In this document: one piece after another, positions 25,293-34,435 of the stretch
Numbering within the stretch: the stretch's first letter is position 1
Layout of the letters: each line of letters begins with the position of its first letter
Source: SZUA-365 sp049663345
Lineage (GTDB): Bacteria > Bacteroidota > Ignavibacteria > SZUA-365
Direction: 5' to 3'
DNA length: 64,000 nt
Assembly (NCBI GenBank): GCA_049663345.1
Contig: JBATDG010000033.1
Span: 11,147-75,146, forward strand
The notes under the pieces: generated by a model
Seen by the model: only the letters and a program-made list of their open reading frames with translations
Told to the model about the DNA's origin: nothing
Database searches by the model: none
Position numbers and translations under genes: made by a program

Positions 25293-28200
25293 ATGTATAG
25301 AAAGCAATTCTCCCCTCCGGAACCGCCCGTTTTACGGCGTTTGTGGCTTCTCATCCTTTGTCTCGTCCTGTTGCCGGTTCTGGCGCAGGGACAAACCACT
25401 GTCGCCGAATGGGATTTCAACACTCAGCAGGCCACAACAACAACGTCGATTCCGGCGAATAACGGCAAGACTATCGGCAACGGCGGCGGGGTAGGAACAA
25501 TTCTTTATACCTCCGTAGGCGGTCCCAACGGGAGCTATGCCTATGCTCTCGGTTGGGCCAATGGAGCCAACAGCAAGTATTGGGTGGTCAACATTTCGAC
25601 CGCCGGCTACGGAACACTGACGCTCTCATCGGAACAGTGGAGCGAATTTTCCTTTTTCCAGTATCAGGGGCCCCGGGATTTCAAGATCCAGTATAGCCTG
25701 GACAACATTACATGGACGGATGTTGCAGGCGGCTCGATTTCCTGCACCGTGGACAACCAGTACATGAAAAAAGGTACCCTTACCAATCTGGCGCTGCCTG
25801 CCGCCTGTGCGAATCAGGCCTCGGTCTACCTCCGCTGGATCATGAGCAGCAACACGGGAGGAAATGGCAGCGATCCGGTGAGCGGCGGACAGAACTGGAT
25901 CGATAATATTTCGATCAAAGGCCAGTCGCTCGGTGGAGGCGGCAACACACCGCCCACGATTTCTGCGATTTCCAATCAGTCTACCAACGAAGACGTGCCG
26001 TTCGGTCCCCTCGGATTCACCGTTGGCGATGCAGAAACTGCTGCTGGCTCGCTGGTTGTTACCGCAACTTCTTCCAACACCGCGTTGGTGCCAAATGGAA
26101 ACATCTCCCTGGGCGGAAGCGGCGCCAGCCGCAACATCAGCATCACGCCGGCTTCAAACGCATCCGGCACAACGACGATTACCGTCAGTGTGTTTGATGG
26201 AACAGTTTCCACAACTGAAACCTTTGACCTATTCGTTCAGGCAATAAACGATCCCCCCGTTTTGGCGAACCTTGAGGCGTCCGCACTCTCATTCACCGAA
26301 GACGGGGCACCGATCAATGTCACATCGACGATCACGGTTTCCGACGTCGATGACACGAATATGGAAAGTGCGACCGTGAGCATCAGCAACGGCTTCGTTT
26401 CGAGTGAGGATGTCCTCTCCTTCACCAACACCGCCAACATCTCGGGCAGCTTCGCCGGAGGCGTGCTCACGCTGACAGGAAGCGACAGCAAGGCCAACTA
26501 TCAGGCAGCCCTGCGCAACGTCAAGTATCAGAACACCAACACCGGGGCGCCGAGCACCGCTTCACGCACGCTCAGCTTCGCGGTCAACGACGGCAGCGCT
26601 TCGAGCAGCACATTTACGCGTGCACTCAGCATCACAGCTGTGAACGACGCGCCTGTGCTTGCGGGAATCGAAATGACCACGCTCAACTTCACTGAAGACT
26701 CGGCGCCGATCAATGTCACATCGACGATCACGGTTTCCGACGTCGATGATGCGAATATGGAAAGTGCGACCGTGAGCATCAGCAGCGGCTTCGTTTCGAG
26801 CGAGGATGTCCTCTCCTTCACAAACACCGCCAACATCACCGGCAGCTTCGCCGGCGGCGTGCTCACACTGAGCGGAAGCGACAGCAAGGCGAATTATCAG
26901 ACAGCCCTGCGCAGCGTGAAGTATCAGAATACGAATACTGCCACGCCGAGCACGGCTTCGCGCACGCTCAGCTTTGCGGTCAACGACGGCAGCGCTTCGA
27001 GCAGCACCTTGACGCGTGCACTCAGCATCACAGCAGTGAACGACGCACCAGTGCTCGCTGGCATTGAAATGACCATTCTCAATTTCATTGAAGACAGTGC
27101 GCCCATCATTGTGACTTCGACGATCGTTGTGACGGATGTCGACGATACGAACATCGAAGGCGCAGAGGTCAGCATCAACGGCTTTGTGCCCGGTGAGGAT
27201 GTCCTCTCATTCACCAACACTGCCAATATCACCGGGAATTTTGCTGGCGGCGTGCTTACCCTGATGGGAAGCGACAGCAAGGCCAACTACCAGGCCGCGC
27301 TTCGCAGCGTGCGCTATCAGAATACCAACACGATTCTGCCGAACACCGGACCTCGCACAGTCAGCTTCACTGTAAACGATGGAGACGATCCGAGCGTGCT
27401 TGCAACACGGAAGCTCACAGTTACCGAGGTCAATGATCCTCCCAATGCCGTTGCCGGACTGGACCAGACGGCAAGCTGCGTGCTCCCCACCGGCACAATG
27501 GTCAACGTGGACGGCAGCGCATCGTTCGATATTGAGAATGACAAACTGAGCTACGCATGGTCGGAAAATGGTACGACGTTCGCCACCACGGCGGTCGCCA
27601 GCACAAATTTGACTCCGGGTGTGCATACACTCACGCTGACAGTGAACGACGGCCGCGGCGGCACCGACGCCGACGACCTCATCGTCACGCTGATTCCTGA
27701 TGTCACGCCGCCGGTACTGACTCTCCCGGCGAACATGACGTTTAACGCCAATCCCGGCGTTTGCACCTTCACCGATCCGGGCCTCGCCATCGGCAAGGCG
27801 ACCGCAACGGACAATTGTCCGTATCCGGTGATAGTCACGAGCAATGCTCCGGGCGTCTATCCCAAGGGCCAGACGATCGTGAGATGGACCGCAATGGATG
27901 CCTCCGGAAACAGCACGAGCGGCAATCAGACGATTACAGTTCTTGACGCCGAAGCGCCGATGATTACCGTTTGCCCGGCCAGTGTTTCGGTTGAGGGCAG
28001 CATGCAGAACACGGCACAGGTTCCGAATCTTATCGGACAGCTGATGGCGACGGACAATTGCACAAGCGCTGCCAATCTGAGGATTTCGCAAAATCCTGTC
28101 GGCGGAACAACTGTCGGAGCCGGCGCTCACATTGTCACGTTCACCGTCATCGATGAAAGCAATAATCTGAGCACTTGCACCACCAACTTCACCGTTGTGC

Positions 28201-29243
28201 GGCGAGTGGAAATTGACCCCCTCGCTTCAATGGTTGTTGTTGCGTCTGCCTGCAAGCAGCCGGTGTCCGTCACCCGCACGATACCCATCAACAACAGCGG
28301 CGGCAATTTCGCCGGTGGACGACTTCAATGGACCGCGAGCACCAGCGCGAGTGAAATTGCGTTGATCACAAATTCTGGCTACGAAGGCGACGATCTGGTA
28401 TTCACCGTCAGCATCGGAAGCAATCAAACCAACACCATCAATCGCACCATCACCCTTAACGGCTGGAACAGTGCAACCAGTTTGACAGCAAGCAACTCGC
28501 CGTACACAATTACTGTGAGTCTTCAGATCGAACCTCTAGGTCTCGTAACCGTGACGCAATCGGTAGGAGCAAGCTGGACCCCGTTCTTAAACAGCAACGG
28601 TCAGAAGATCGCTGAAGTTAAGAGCAACTCCGGCACGATCAGCAGCTTCACTGTGAATGCCTTTGCATGCACCTATCCTCCCGGCCTGTCGCGTATCCGC
28701 TACGTGAAACGCTATTTCACCATGTCCAGCAACGCGAGCAATCCTAATGTCGATGTTCGGCTCTTCTACACGAACACCGAAGCGCTGGGACTGATCACAC
28801 AGCCATCGGCGCTCACGATCTGGCAGAAGCCATTGTATTCCTGGACGAACCTTGGCGGGACATCGAACCCGTATCAAAATTACGTAGAGGCCAACGCGCT
28901 TACCAACCTCACGGGACCATTCGCCCTGGCGCATAACTGGTTCCCGAAAGAAGACGGCCAGGCCGACGAGATCGTGCCCGCTACCATGACGCTCGATCAA
29001 AACTACCCGAACCCATTCAATCCAACGACCACGATCAGCTATGCGCTGACAGGGAACGGGAATATTGAGCTGACTGTGCATGACGTACTTGGCCGCGAAG
29101 TTGCCCGGCTCGCAGAGGGCTACCAGGCGGCGGGAGTCTATCGTGTACAGTTCGATGCTTCCGCGCTCTCAGCAGGAGTTTACTCCTACACGCTCCGAAG
29201 CGGCGGCACTGTGATCTCACGGCAGATGCAGCTCATTAAATAA
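25293..29243 (+). CDS. Giant T9SS-secreted adhesin with cadherin-like, PKD-like and HYR domains
   Basis: 1316 residues; the start is chosen for the GAAGGA site and the signal peptide (ending near VLAQGQ). An N-terminal beta domain is followed by an Ig/cadherin-type domain (~225-318) and three near-identical ~132-residue repeats (~319-713), each with 'SDVDD' and 'SGSDSKANYQ'-like signatures. Then come a PKD-like domain ('VNVDGSASFDIENDKLSYAW'), two HYR domains ('TATDNCPYPVIVTSNAPGVY' and 'CPASVSVEG'), and the T9SS sorting tail beginning 'NYPNPFNPTTTISYAL' (~1236). Acidic Asp/Asn loops suggest calcium binding. Probably a cell-surface adhesin or matrix protein. Confidence 0.9.
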   Translation: MYRKQFSPPEPPVLRRLWLLILCLVLLPVLAQGQTTVAEWDFNTQQATTTTSIPANNGKTIGNGGGVGTILYTSVGGPNGSYAYALGWANGANSKYWVVNISTAGYGTLTLSSEQWSEFSFFQYQGPRDFKIQYSLDNITWTDVAGGSISCTVDNQYMKKGTLTNLALPAACANQASVYLRWIMSSNTGGNGSDPVSGGQNWIDNISIKGQSLGGGGNTPPTISAISNQSTNEDVPFGPLGFTVGDAETAAGSLVVTATSSNTALVPNGNISLGGSGASRNISITPASNASGTTTITVSVFDGTVSTTETFDLFVQAINDPPVLANLEASALSFTEDGAPINVTSTITVSDVDDTNMESATVSISNGFVSSEDVLSFTNTANISGSFAGGVLTLTGSDSKANYQAALRNVKYQNTNTGAPSTASRTLSFAVNDGSASSSTFTRALSITAVNDAPVLAGIEMTTLNFTEDSAPINVTSTITVSDVDDANMESATVSISSGFVSSEDVLSFTNTANITGSFAGGVLTLSGSDSKANYQTALRSVKYQNTNTATPSTASRTLSFAVNDGSASSSTLTRALSITAVNDAPVLAGIEMTILNFIEDSAPIIVTSTIVVTDVDDTNIEGAEVSINGFVPGEDVLSFTNTANITGNFAGGVLTLMGSDSKANYQAALRSVRYQNTNTILPNTGPRTVSFTVNDGDDPSVLATRKLTVTEVNDPPNAVAGLDQTASCVLPTGTMVNVDGSASFDIENDKLSYAWSENGTTFATTAVASTNLTPGVHTLTLTVNDGRGGTDADDLIVTLIPDVTPPVLTLPANMTFNANPGVCTFTDPGLAIGKATATDNCPYPVIVTSNAPGVYPKGQTIVRWTAMDASGNSTSGNQTITVLDAEAPMITVCPASVSVEGSMQNTAQVPNLIGQLMATDNCTSAANLRISQNPVGGTTVGAGAHIVTFTVIDESNNLSTCTTNFTVVRRVEIDPLASMVVVASACKQPVSVTRTIPINNSGGNFAGGRLQWTASTSASEIALITNSGYEGDDLVFTVSIGSNQTNTINRTITLNGWNSATSLTASNSPYTITVSLQIEPLGLVTVTQSVGASWTPFLNSNGQKIAEVKSNSGTISSFTVNAFACTYPPGLSRIRYVKRYFTMSSNASNPNVDVRLFYTNTEALGLITQPSALTIWQKPLYSWTNLGGTSNPYQNYVEANALTNLTGPFALAHNWFPKEDGQADEIVPATMTLDQNYPNPFNPTTTISYALTGNGNIELTVHDVLGREVARLAEGYQAAGVYRVQFDASALSAGVYSYTLRSGGTVISRQMQLIK
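26247..27431 (+). repeat. Three ~395-bp repeats inside the adhesin gene
   Basis: Units begin at 26247, 26643 and 27039 (396, 396 and 393 bp), each encoding 131-132 residues. Units 1 and 2 are nearly identical over long stretches; unit 3 is more diverged and one codon shorter. They are likely substrates for recombination that changes adhesin length. Confidence 0.93.
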
Positions 29244-29264
29244 GCGTCTGAAGTATCCATCATC

Positions 29265-29300
29265 AAGGCCGCCCCGCCATAAACCGGGCGGCCTTTTTTT
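29265..29300 (+). terminator. Rho-independent terminator of the adhesin gene
   Basis: AAGGCCGCCC (29265-29274) pairs with GGGCGGCCTT (29286-29295) around an 11-nt loop, and T residues continue to 29300. It follows the adhesin stop by about 20 bases. The gap from 29301 to 29612 has no gene; it should hold the ppdK promoter, and TTGACA at about 29549 is a possible -35. Confidence 0.92.
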
Positions 29301-29612
29301 ATTCTGATAATCGCCTTCATCACGGGTGCATTTCATCTATGGGATCTCATCTTGTGAAACGCGACGTCGCCATTCAAAACATGCCGTCGTGCGTACCAGC
29401 GCCATTTCTCATGCATTCTCATACCTCGCGTTTCTTCCTGGCGATTTCGCGTTTTCGCGGTTTATTCTTCTTCAGATGCTGTCATTCCGTGAGTGCGCAG
29501 TTTTTCGTATCTTAGTAAGATTCTGTGAATTCCGGTGATTTTGACATCGGCAGCACAACATACATTCGAAGAATTCTTTCATTATCTCTCAAATTTCAAT
29601 CCGGAGTATTTC

Positions 29613-32408
29613 ATGGCCAAGACAAAAGCCAAAGCGACAACCGGTGGCAAGAACACCACTCGCGGCAAGAAGTACGTGTACTTCTTTGGCGGCAAGAAAG
29701 CCGACGGCAAATCCGAGATGAAAAATCTTCTCGGCGGCAAGGGAGCAAACCTTGCGGAAATGGTGAATATCGGACTGCCGGTCCCCGCCGGCTACACCAT
29801 CACCACAGAAGTCTGCACGTACTATTACGACAACAAGCAGACCTATCCTGCAGAACTGAAAAAGCAGGTCGCGGAGGCGCTCAAGAAAATGGAGCGCGAG
29901 ATGAAGGCGAAATTCGGTGATCCGAAAAATCCGCTTCTCCTCTCCGTCCGCTCCGGCGCACGTGCGTCGATGCCTGGAATGATGGACACCATCCTCAACC
30001 TCGGTCTCAATGACACTACCGTTGTGGGACTCATCGCACATTCCGGCAACGAGCGCTTCGCCTACGATTCCTACCGCCGCTTCGTGCAGATGTACGGCGA
30101 CGTCGTGCTTGATCTCAAGCCGAAGACCAAGACGGATATCGACCCGTTCGAGGAAATTCTTGAAGCCAAGAAACACGCCCGCGGCGTAGAGCTCGACATT
30201 GATCTCACCGCCGAGGACCTGAAGGAACTCGTCGCCGAATTCAAAGCCGCCATCAAGCGTGAAACCGGCCGCTCCTTCCCGGATGATCCGGAAGAACAGC
30301 TGTGGGGAGCCGTTGGTGCAGTGTTCAGTTCATGGATGAACGAGCGCGCCATCGTCTATCGCAAGCTCAACGGCATTCCCGCCGAATGGGGCACCGCCGT
30401 CAACGTACAGTCGATGGTCTTCGGCAATGCCGGCGACGACTCCGGCACAGGCGTGGCTTTCACGCGCGATGCCGCTTCGGGCGAAAATATGTTCTACGGC
30501 GAATTCCTGATGAATGCGCAGGGCGAAGACGTCGTCGCCGGGACGCGTACTCCGCTGCCCATCATCCAGCTCAAGGACAAGGATCCTAAATCGCACAAGC
30601 AACTCCTCGACATTCGCAAGAAGCTCGAGAAGCACTACCGCGATATGATGGACATCGAGTTCACGATTCAGAACGGGCATCTGTACATGCTGCAGTGCCG
30701 CGTCGGCAAGCGCACCGCATTCGCTGCAATCAAGAACGCGGTGGATATGGTGAAGGAAAAATTGATCTCGCAGGAAGAAGCGATCATGCGCATTCAGCCG
30801 GACCAGCTCAATCAGCTCCTGCGCCCGATCTTCGATCTGAAGGAAAAGAACAAGGCGATCAAGGAAGGTCAACTCCTGACGAAGGGACTCAACGCCGGTC
30901 CGGGCGCCGCTTCCGGCGTCGTGGCCTTCAACGCCGAAGACGCCGTGCGCTTCGCGAAAGACGGTAAGCCGGTCATTCTCGTGCGCATTGAAACCTCGCC
31001 TGAGGATATCAAGGGCATGGATGCATCCGAAGGCATTCTCACCGCACGCGGCGGTATGACTTCGCATGCAGCGCTCGTCGCCCGCCAGATGGGCAAGGTT
31101 TGCGTGGCCGGCTGCGACGCCCTGAAGATCGACTACAAGACTGCAGAAATGCGCATCACCGGACGTAGCGAAGTGATTCGCGAAGGCGATTACATTTCCA
31201 TCGACGGATCGACTGGCGAAGTGATGCTGGGCAACATTCCAACGCGTCCCAGCGAAGTGCTGCAGGTGCTCGTCGACAAGACGCTTGATCCGAAGGACGC
31301 TCCGGTGTTCCAGATGTATGAGAAGATCATGAAGTGGGCAGACGGCGTGCGCCAGATCAACGTGCGCACCAACGCCGATCAGCCTGACCAGGCGCAGAAC
31401 GCCGTGGCATTCGGCGCCGAAGGCATCGGCCTCTGCCGTACCGAGCACATGTTCTTCGGCGACGGGAAGATCGGTCCCATGCGCGAAATGATTCTCGCTG
31501 AGGATGTCGAAGGCCGCCGCAAGGCGCTGGCCAAGCTGCTTCCGCTGCAGCGCAAGGATTTCGAAGGCATCTTCGAAGCCATGGGCAAGCGTCCCGTCAC
31601 GGTTCGCACGATCGATCCGCCGCTGCATGAATTCCTTCCGCACGATGACAAGGGACAGGCAGAAATCGCCGCAGAACTCGGCATCTCTCCCGCCACTGTC
31701 AAGGCACGCGTCGAAGCTCTGCACGAATTCAATCCCATGCTCGGTTTCCGCGGCTGCCGTCTCGGCATCATGTACCCGGAGATCACCGAAATGCAGGCAC
31801 GCGCGGTATTCGAAGCCGCCGTCAATGTGCGCAAGAAAGGCGTGAAGGCTTTTCCCGAGATCATGATTCCGCTCGTCGGACATGTGAAGGAATTGAAGCT
31901 TCAGGAAGAGATCGTCCGCCGCGTGGCTGCTGAAGTCATGAAGGAATCGAAGACGAAGTTCGACTACCTCGTCGGTACCATGATTGAAATCCCCCGCGGC
32001 GCCATCACTGCCGATGAAATTGCGGAAGTCGCCGAGTTCTTCTCCTTCGGCACAAACGATCTGACACAGACCACATTGGGCGTGAGCCGCGATGATGCAG
32101 GCCGTTTCCTTCCGTCCTACGTCGAGCATGACATCTACCCGCGCGATCCTTTCGAAGCCATCGACCAGAAGGGCGTCGGCTTCCTGATGAAGCATGCCGT
32201 GGAGTATGGACGTAAGTCGCGTCCCGACATCAAGCTCGGCATTTGCGGCGAACACGGCGGCGAACCTTCTTCCGTCGAATTCTGCCATAACATCGGCCTC
32301 AACTATGTGAGCTGCTCGCCATTCCGCGTGCCTATCGCACGTCTGGCCGCTGCCCGCGCCGCCCTGCAGAACCCCCGCAAGGCCGCCAAGAAATCGAAGA
32401 AAAAATAA
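29613..32408 (+). CDS. ppdK: Pyruvate, phosphate dikinase
   Basis: A 931-residue enzyme interconverting pyruvate, ATP and Pi with PEP, AMP and PPi. Start at 29613 with GGAG 8 bases upstream. Order: ATP-grasp domain ('LLGGKGANLAEMVNIGLPVP'), PEP/swivel His domain with His485 in 'GGMTSHAALVARQMGKVC', and the PEP-binding barrel ending in Cys878 ('LGICGEHGGEPSS'). Unusually, it has a Lys/Thr-rich N-terminal tail ('MAKTKAKATTGGKNTTRGKK') and a Lys-rich C-terminal tail (KAAKKSKKK). The gene stands alone between terminators. PPDK supports PPi-based glycolysis or gluconeogenesis. Confidence 0.97.
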   Translation: MAKTKAKATTGGKNTTRGKKYVYFFGGKKADGKSEMKNLLGGKGANLAEMVNIGLPVPAGYTITTEVCTYYYDNKQTYPAELKKQVAEALKKMEREMKAKFGDPKNPLLLSVRSGARASMPGMMDTILNLGLNDTTVVGLIAHSGNERFAYDSYRRFVQMYGDVVLDLKPKTKTDIDPFEEILEAKKHARGVELDIDLTAEDLKELVAEFKAAIKRETGRSFPDDPEEQLWGAVGAVFSSWMNERAIVYRKLNGIPAEWGTAVNVQSMVFGNAGDDSGTGVAFTRDAASGENMFYGEFLMNAQGEDVVAGTRTPLPIIQLKDKDPKSHKQLLDIRKKLEKHYRDMMDIEFTIQNGHLYMLQCRVGKRTAFAAIKNAVDMVKEKLISQEEAIMRIQPDQLNQLLRPIFDLKEKNKAIKEGQLLTKGLNAGPGAASGVVAFNAEDAVRFAKDGKPVILVRIETSPEDIKGMDASEGILTARGGMTSHAALVARQMGKVCVAGCDALKIDYKTAEMRITGRSEVIREGDYISIDGSTGEVMLGNIPTRPSEVLQVLVDKTLDPKDAPVFQMYEKIMKWADGVRQINVRTNADQPDQAQNAVAFGAEGIGLCRTEHMFFGDGKIGPMREMILAEDVEGRRKALAKLLPLQRKDFEGIFEAMGKRPVTVRTIDPPLHEFLPHDDKGQAEIAAELGISPATVKARVEALHEFNPMLGFRGCRLGIMYPEITEMQARAVFEAAVNVRKKGVKAFPEIMIPLVGHVKELKLQEEIVRRVAAEVMKESKTKFDYLVGTMIEIPRGAITADEIAEVAEFFSFGTNDLTQTTLGVSRDDAGRFLPSYVEHDIYPRDPFEAIDQKGVGFLMKHAVEYGRKSRPDIKLGICGEHGGEPSSVEFCHNIGLNYVSCSPFRVPIARLAAARAALQNPRKAAKKSKKK

Positions 32409-32473
32409 GTTCGTAAGATCGCCGACAGGCCGCGCTCACGAAGCGGTCCTGCCGGCTTCAGACGAAGAATTAC

Positions 32474-32505
32474 AAAAGGGCACTCCTCACGGGGTGCCCT
32501 TTTTC
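32474..32505 (+). terminator. Rho-independent terminator of ppdK
   Basis: AAAAGGGCAC (32474-32483) pairs with GTGCCCTTTT (32494-32503), followed by more T. The symmetric A and T runs make it usable from both strands, so it may also serve the convergent TfoX-N gene. A second GC-rich stem-loop lies just upstream at about 32421-32456. Confidence 0.9.
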
Positions 32506-32542
32506 ATGCGGTCGCGGGAAAAGCCTTTTACCTCTGAGCAGT

Positions 32543-32881
32543 TTATTTACCATTTTTCGGAGGCAATGATTTGACAAAGCGGTGGCAGCGATCCACCCAA
32601 TCCACAAGTTCGTCGTCTTCGCTGCAGCCGTCCGGGTCGACGAATACATACCCTTTCATAGGCCTGCCGGTGAAATCCATTTCCCGTACGTGCGGACGCT
32701 CCAACGCTTCCGTGTAATATTCGGGTCCTACGCGCGCCATCAGAACCTCGCCGAGGATTCCGACGAACATATAATCCCGGGACATGAAGGCCAGTCCGCC
32801 GAACATCTTCTTCTCCACGATTCCCTTCTCGGATTGAAGAATTTCCCTCAGACGCTGTGCGAGCCCTTCATCGTATGCCAT
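32543..32881 (-). CDS. TfoX N-terminal domain protein
   Basis: A 112-residue stand-alone TfoX/Sxy N-domain. 'KKMFGGLAFMSRDYMFVGIL' is the conserved core, followed by 'REMDFTGRPMKGYVFVDP'. In gammaproteobacteria TfoX activates competence genes together with CRP, but single-domain forms in other phyla have unknown roles. It lacks the C-terminal TfoX domain. A comEC gene is 21 kb away; no link is shown. Convergent with ppdK. Confidence 0.88.
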   Translation of the reverse strand: MAYDEGLAQRLREILQSEKGIVEKKMFGGLAFMSRDYMFVGILGEVLMARVGPEYYTEALERPHVREMDFTGRPMKGYVFVDPDGCSEDDELVDWVDRCHRFVKSLPPKNGK

Positions 32882-32899
32882 GGTCTGTTCCTTTCAAAT

Positions 32900-33322
32900 T
32901 TACTTAGATCGTAATGTTAGAACAGCGAGTAGTTCGTCTGGTGAATACACCGGGATTCGCGATTTTACGAAGTCCCTCACGTTTCGTGTGACGATTCCCT
33001 GTGCTTCGCTGACGATGGCAGACTCATGGAGTACAGCATCTTCGTAATCCTTCATGGGCAGATCCAGCGCACGCGTCAGCACATCGCCATCCACTGCAGC
33101 GACAGTGAATATCTTCATCATTGTGCGTATGCTTTTTCGGGCTGCGGCAGCACCGAGGGCTTTCGTGGTGAGATAGTGTATTGTCGTGATAGTCGTTGCG
33201 CACAGCAATCCTTCTATCTTTCCCCGGTCAGCCATATCGAGCAGACGTAGTGCGCTTTGTGCGAAGGGCTCCCTGGCAAGAAGAACATCAAGCAGCACAT
33301 TCGTATCGAAGAGAATTCTCAT
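32900..33322 (-). CDS. PIN-domain ribonuclease toxin (VapC-like)
   Basis: A 140-residue PIN_3-type protein. Acidic metal ligands: Asp6 in 'LFDTNVLLDVLL', Asp95 in 'KDYEDAVLHESA' and Asp117 in 'GIVTRNVRDF', in the order of PIN nucleases. Its start overlaps the antitoxin stop by 4 bases, the usual antitoxin-first arrangement. Probably cleaves RNA when unbound. The Glu often found in the second motif is not obvious ('CATTITTIHY'), as in other PIN_3 proteins. Confidence 0.87.
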   Translation of the reverse strand: MRILFDTNVLLDVLLAREPFAQSALRLLDMADRGKIEGLLCATTITTIHYLTTKALGAAAARKSIRTMMKIFTVAAVDGDVLTRALDLPMKDYEDAVLHESAIVSEAQGIVTRNVRDFVKSRIPVYSPDELLAVLTLRSK

Positions 33323-33558
33323 TGATGCTTCTCTTCAAGGTACGTGTGGTAGTCCTGTTCGGCGACATCTTTTCCTGCGAGTACGCCATAGAGCGAACGT
33401 ACGCGAGGGGATATCTCCTGCTCATCGCCGGGCTCATTGTTCACAAGATCAAAGAAGTCTGCCACCATCTGCGAAATCGATTTCCCGTTCCGCTTCGAGT
33501 AGCGCTTCATCTTGCGGATCAATTCCGCATCCATTCGCAATGTGAGCTTGACCTGCAT
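33319..33558 (-). CDS. Ribbon-helix-helix antitoxin (DUF6364-like)
   Basis: A 79-residue protein. 'MQVKLTLRMDAELIRKMKRY' then SKRNGKSISQMVADFF is a ribbon-helix-helix DNA-binding domain, followed by an acidic C-terminal arm ('PGDEQEISPRVRSL') suited to wrapping the toxin. AAGGAG lies upstream of this ATG; an in-frame upstream extension covers the operator and is rejected. It would repress its own promoter and neutralise the PIN toxin. Confidence 0.85.
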   Translation of the reverse strand: MQVKLTLRMDAELIRKMKRYSKRNGKSISQMVADFFDLVNNEPGDEQEISPRVRSLYGVLAGKDVAEQDYHTYLEEKHQ

Positions 33559-33572
33559 TGACGATACTCCTT

Positions 33573-33601
33573 GACGTACAACATTCCAGATAATATACGT
33601 C
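33573..33601. promoter_or_regulatory. Candidate operator of the PIN/RHH toxin-antitoxin pair
   Basis: GACGTA (33573-33578) and TACGTC (33596-33601) form a 6-bp inverted repeat 15 bases upstream of the antitoxin start. It flanks an AT-rich stretch likely to contain the -10 region. RHH antitoxins autoregulate through such short dyads. Confidence 0.5.
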
Positions 33602-33638
33602 TCATTCGCCCTCCTGTCAATCCTCACATTTGTACCCC

Positions 33639-34190
33639 TCAGCGCATTCTCGGCGGCGCCGCATCCATCACTGCGATGGGATAATCATTGGTTGAAATGA
33701 GTTTCGTGACGTCGAAGCCCTTAGCTGCGAGACGTGACTTGAGGTCTTCGAGAGGCACTGCATCCCAGCGAGGCTGCCGGGCCATGATCCAGAGATACTT
33801 GCGGCTGGGCGCGCCCACGGCCACCCACTGATAATCCTTGTCGAGTTCAATGATCCAATAGTCACCTTTGAACGGCCAGAAGAAGGAAACCTTCAGCTTG
33901 CTGTTGCTGCTGCCCTCGACCACCCAGGCCTTGCCGTTAACGCTGTTTTCCTCACCGCTAGTGCTATCCTCCCTGCAGCGGTTGATCACACGCACGGTTT
34001 CGGCATCGATGATTTCATACTCGGCGGTGGAATTCCAGCAGTCACTTTGGAACGAATTCGGAAGACGCATGATTTCGTACCATTTGCCCGCGTAGCGGTT
34101 GAGGTCGACGGAGTCCACCGTATCCAATGGAGGATAGCTGCCGCCGCAGGCAGGGATGAGGATGCAGAGGAAGGTCAGGATGCGTTTCAT
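33639..34190 (-). CDS. blc: Blc-type outer membrane lipocalin lipoprotein
   Basis: A 183-residue lipoprotein: signal MKRILTFLCILIPAC with lipid Cys at 15. The lipocalin signature GKWYEIMRLPNSFQ (structurally conserved region 1) is followed by 'VNGKAWVVEGSSNSKLKVSF', 'DYWIIELDKDYQWVAVGAPS' and 'YLWIMARQPRWD', as in Blc. These proteins bind lysophospholipids or fatty acids at the outer membrane. Single gene; the octamer repeat lies in its upstream region. Confidence 0.93.
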   Translation of the reverse strand: MKRILTFLCILIPACGGSYPPLDTVDSVDLNRYAGKWYEIMRLPNSFQSDCWNSTAEYEIIDAETVRVINRCREDSTSGEENSVNGKAWVVEGSSNSKLKVSFFWPFKGDYWIIELDKDYQWVAVGAPSRKYLWIMARQPRWDAVPLEDLKSRLAAKGFDVTKLISTNDYPIAVMDAAPPRMR

Positions 34191-34220
34191 GGGAATCGTA
34201 AAGGGGTAAAGGGTGATGGG

Positions 34221-34268
34221 TAAAGGCGTAAAGACGTAAAGGCGTAAAGGCGTAAAGGCGTAAAGGCG
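34221..34268. repeat. Six tandem octamers TAAAGGCG
   Basis: TAAAGGCG units at 34221-34268 (the second is TAAAGACG), with related degenerate units from 34198. They sit in the divergent promoter gap between the lipocalin and the small outer-membrane-type protein, about 30 bp upstream of the lipocalin start. Nothing else recognised between 34269 and 34435. Confidence 0.9.
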
Positions 34269-34435
34269 TAAAGTTATTCAATCTGTGGTGGAGTTGAAAG
34301 TGGGGCGGTTTTTCGCCCCCATGTCACAAAGGGCTACCGTTGATGTGTCTATTGCTATGTGCCGGCGCGGCGGAACGGACGCGTTCCGCGAGAACTCAGC
34401 CCCCTCACAATCAATACGGTTTGAACATGCATTCC

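Noticed and set aside
27207..28130. 307-residue minus-strand frame opposite the adhesin
   Set aside because: Shadow produced by the repetitive adhesin coding sequence; no start signal.
30330..32288. 652-residue minus-strand reading frame opposite ppdK
   Set aside because: Antisense shadow of a highly conserved enzyme, with no recognisable motif.
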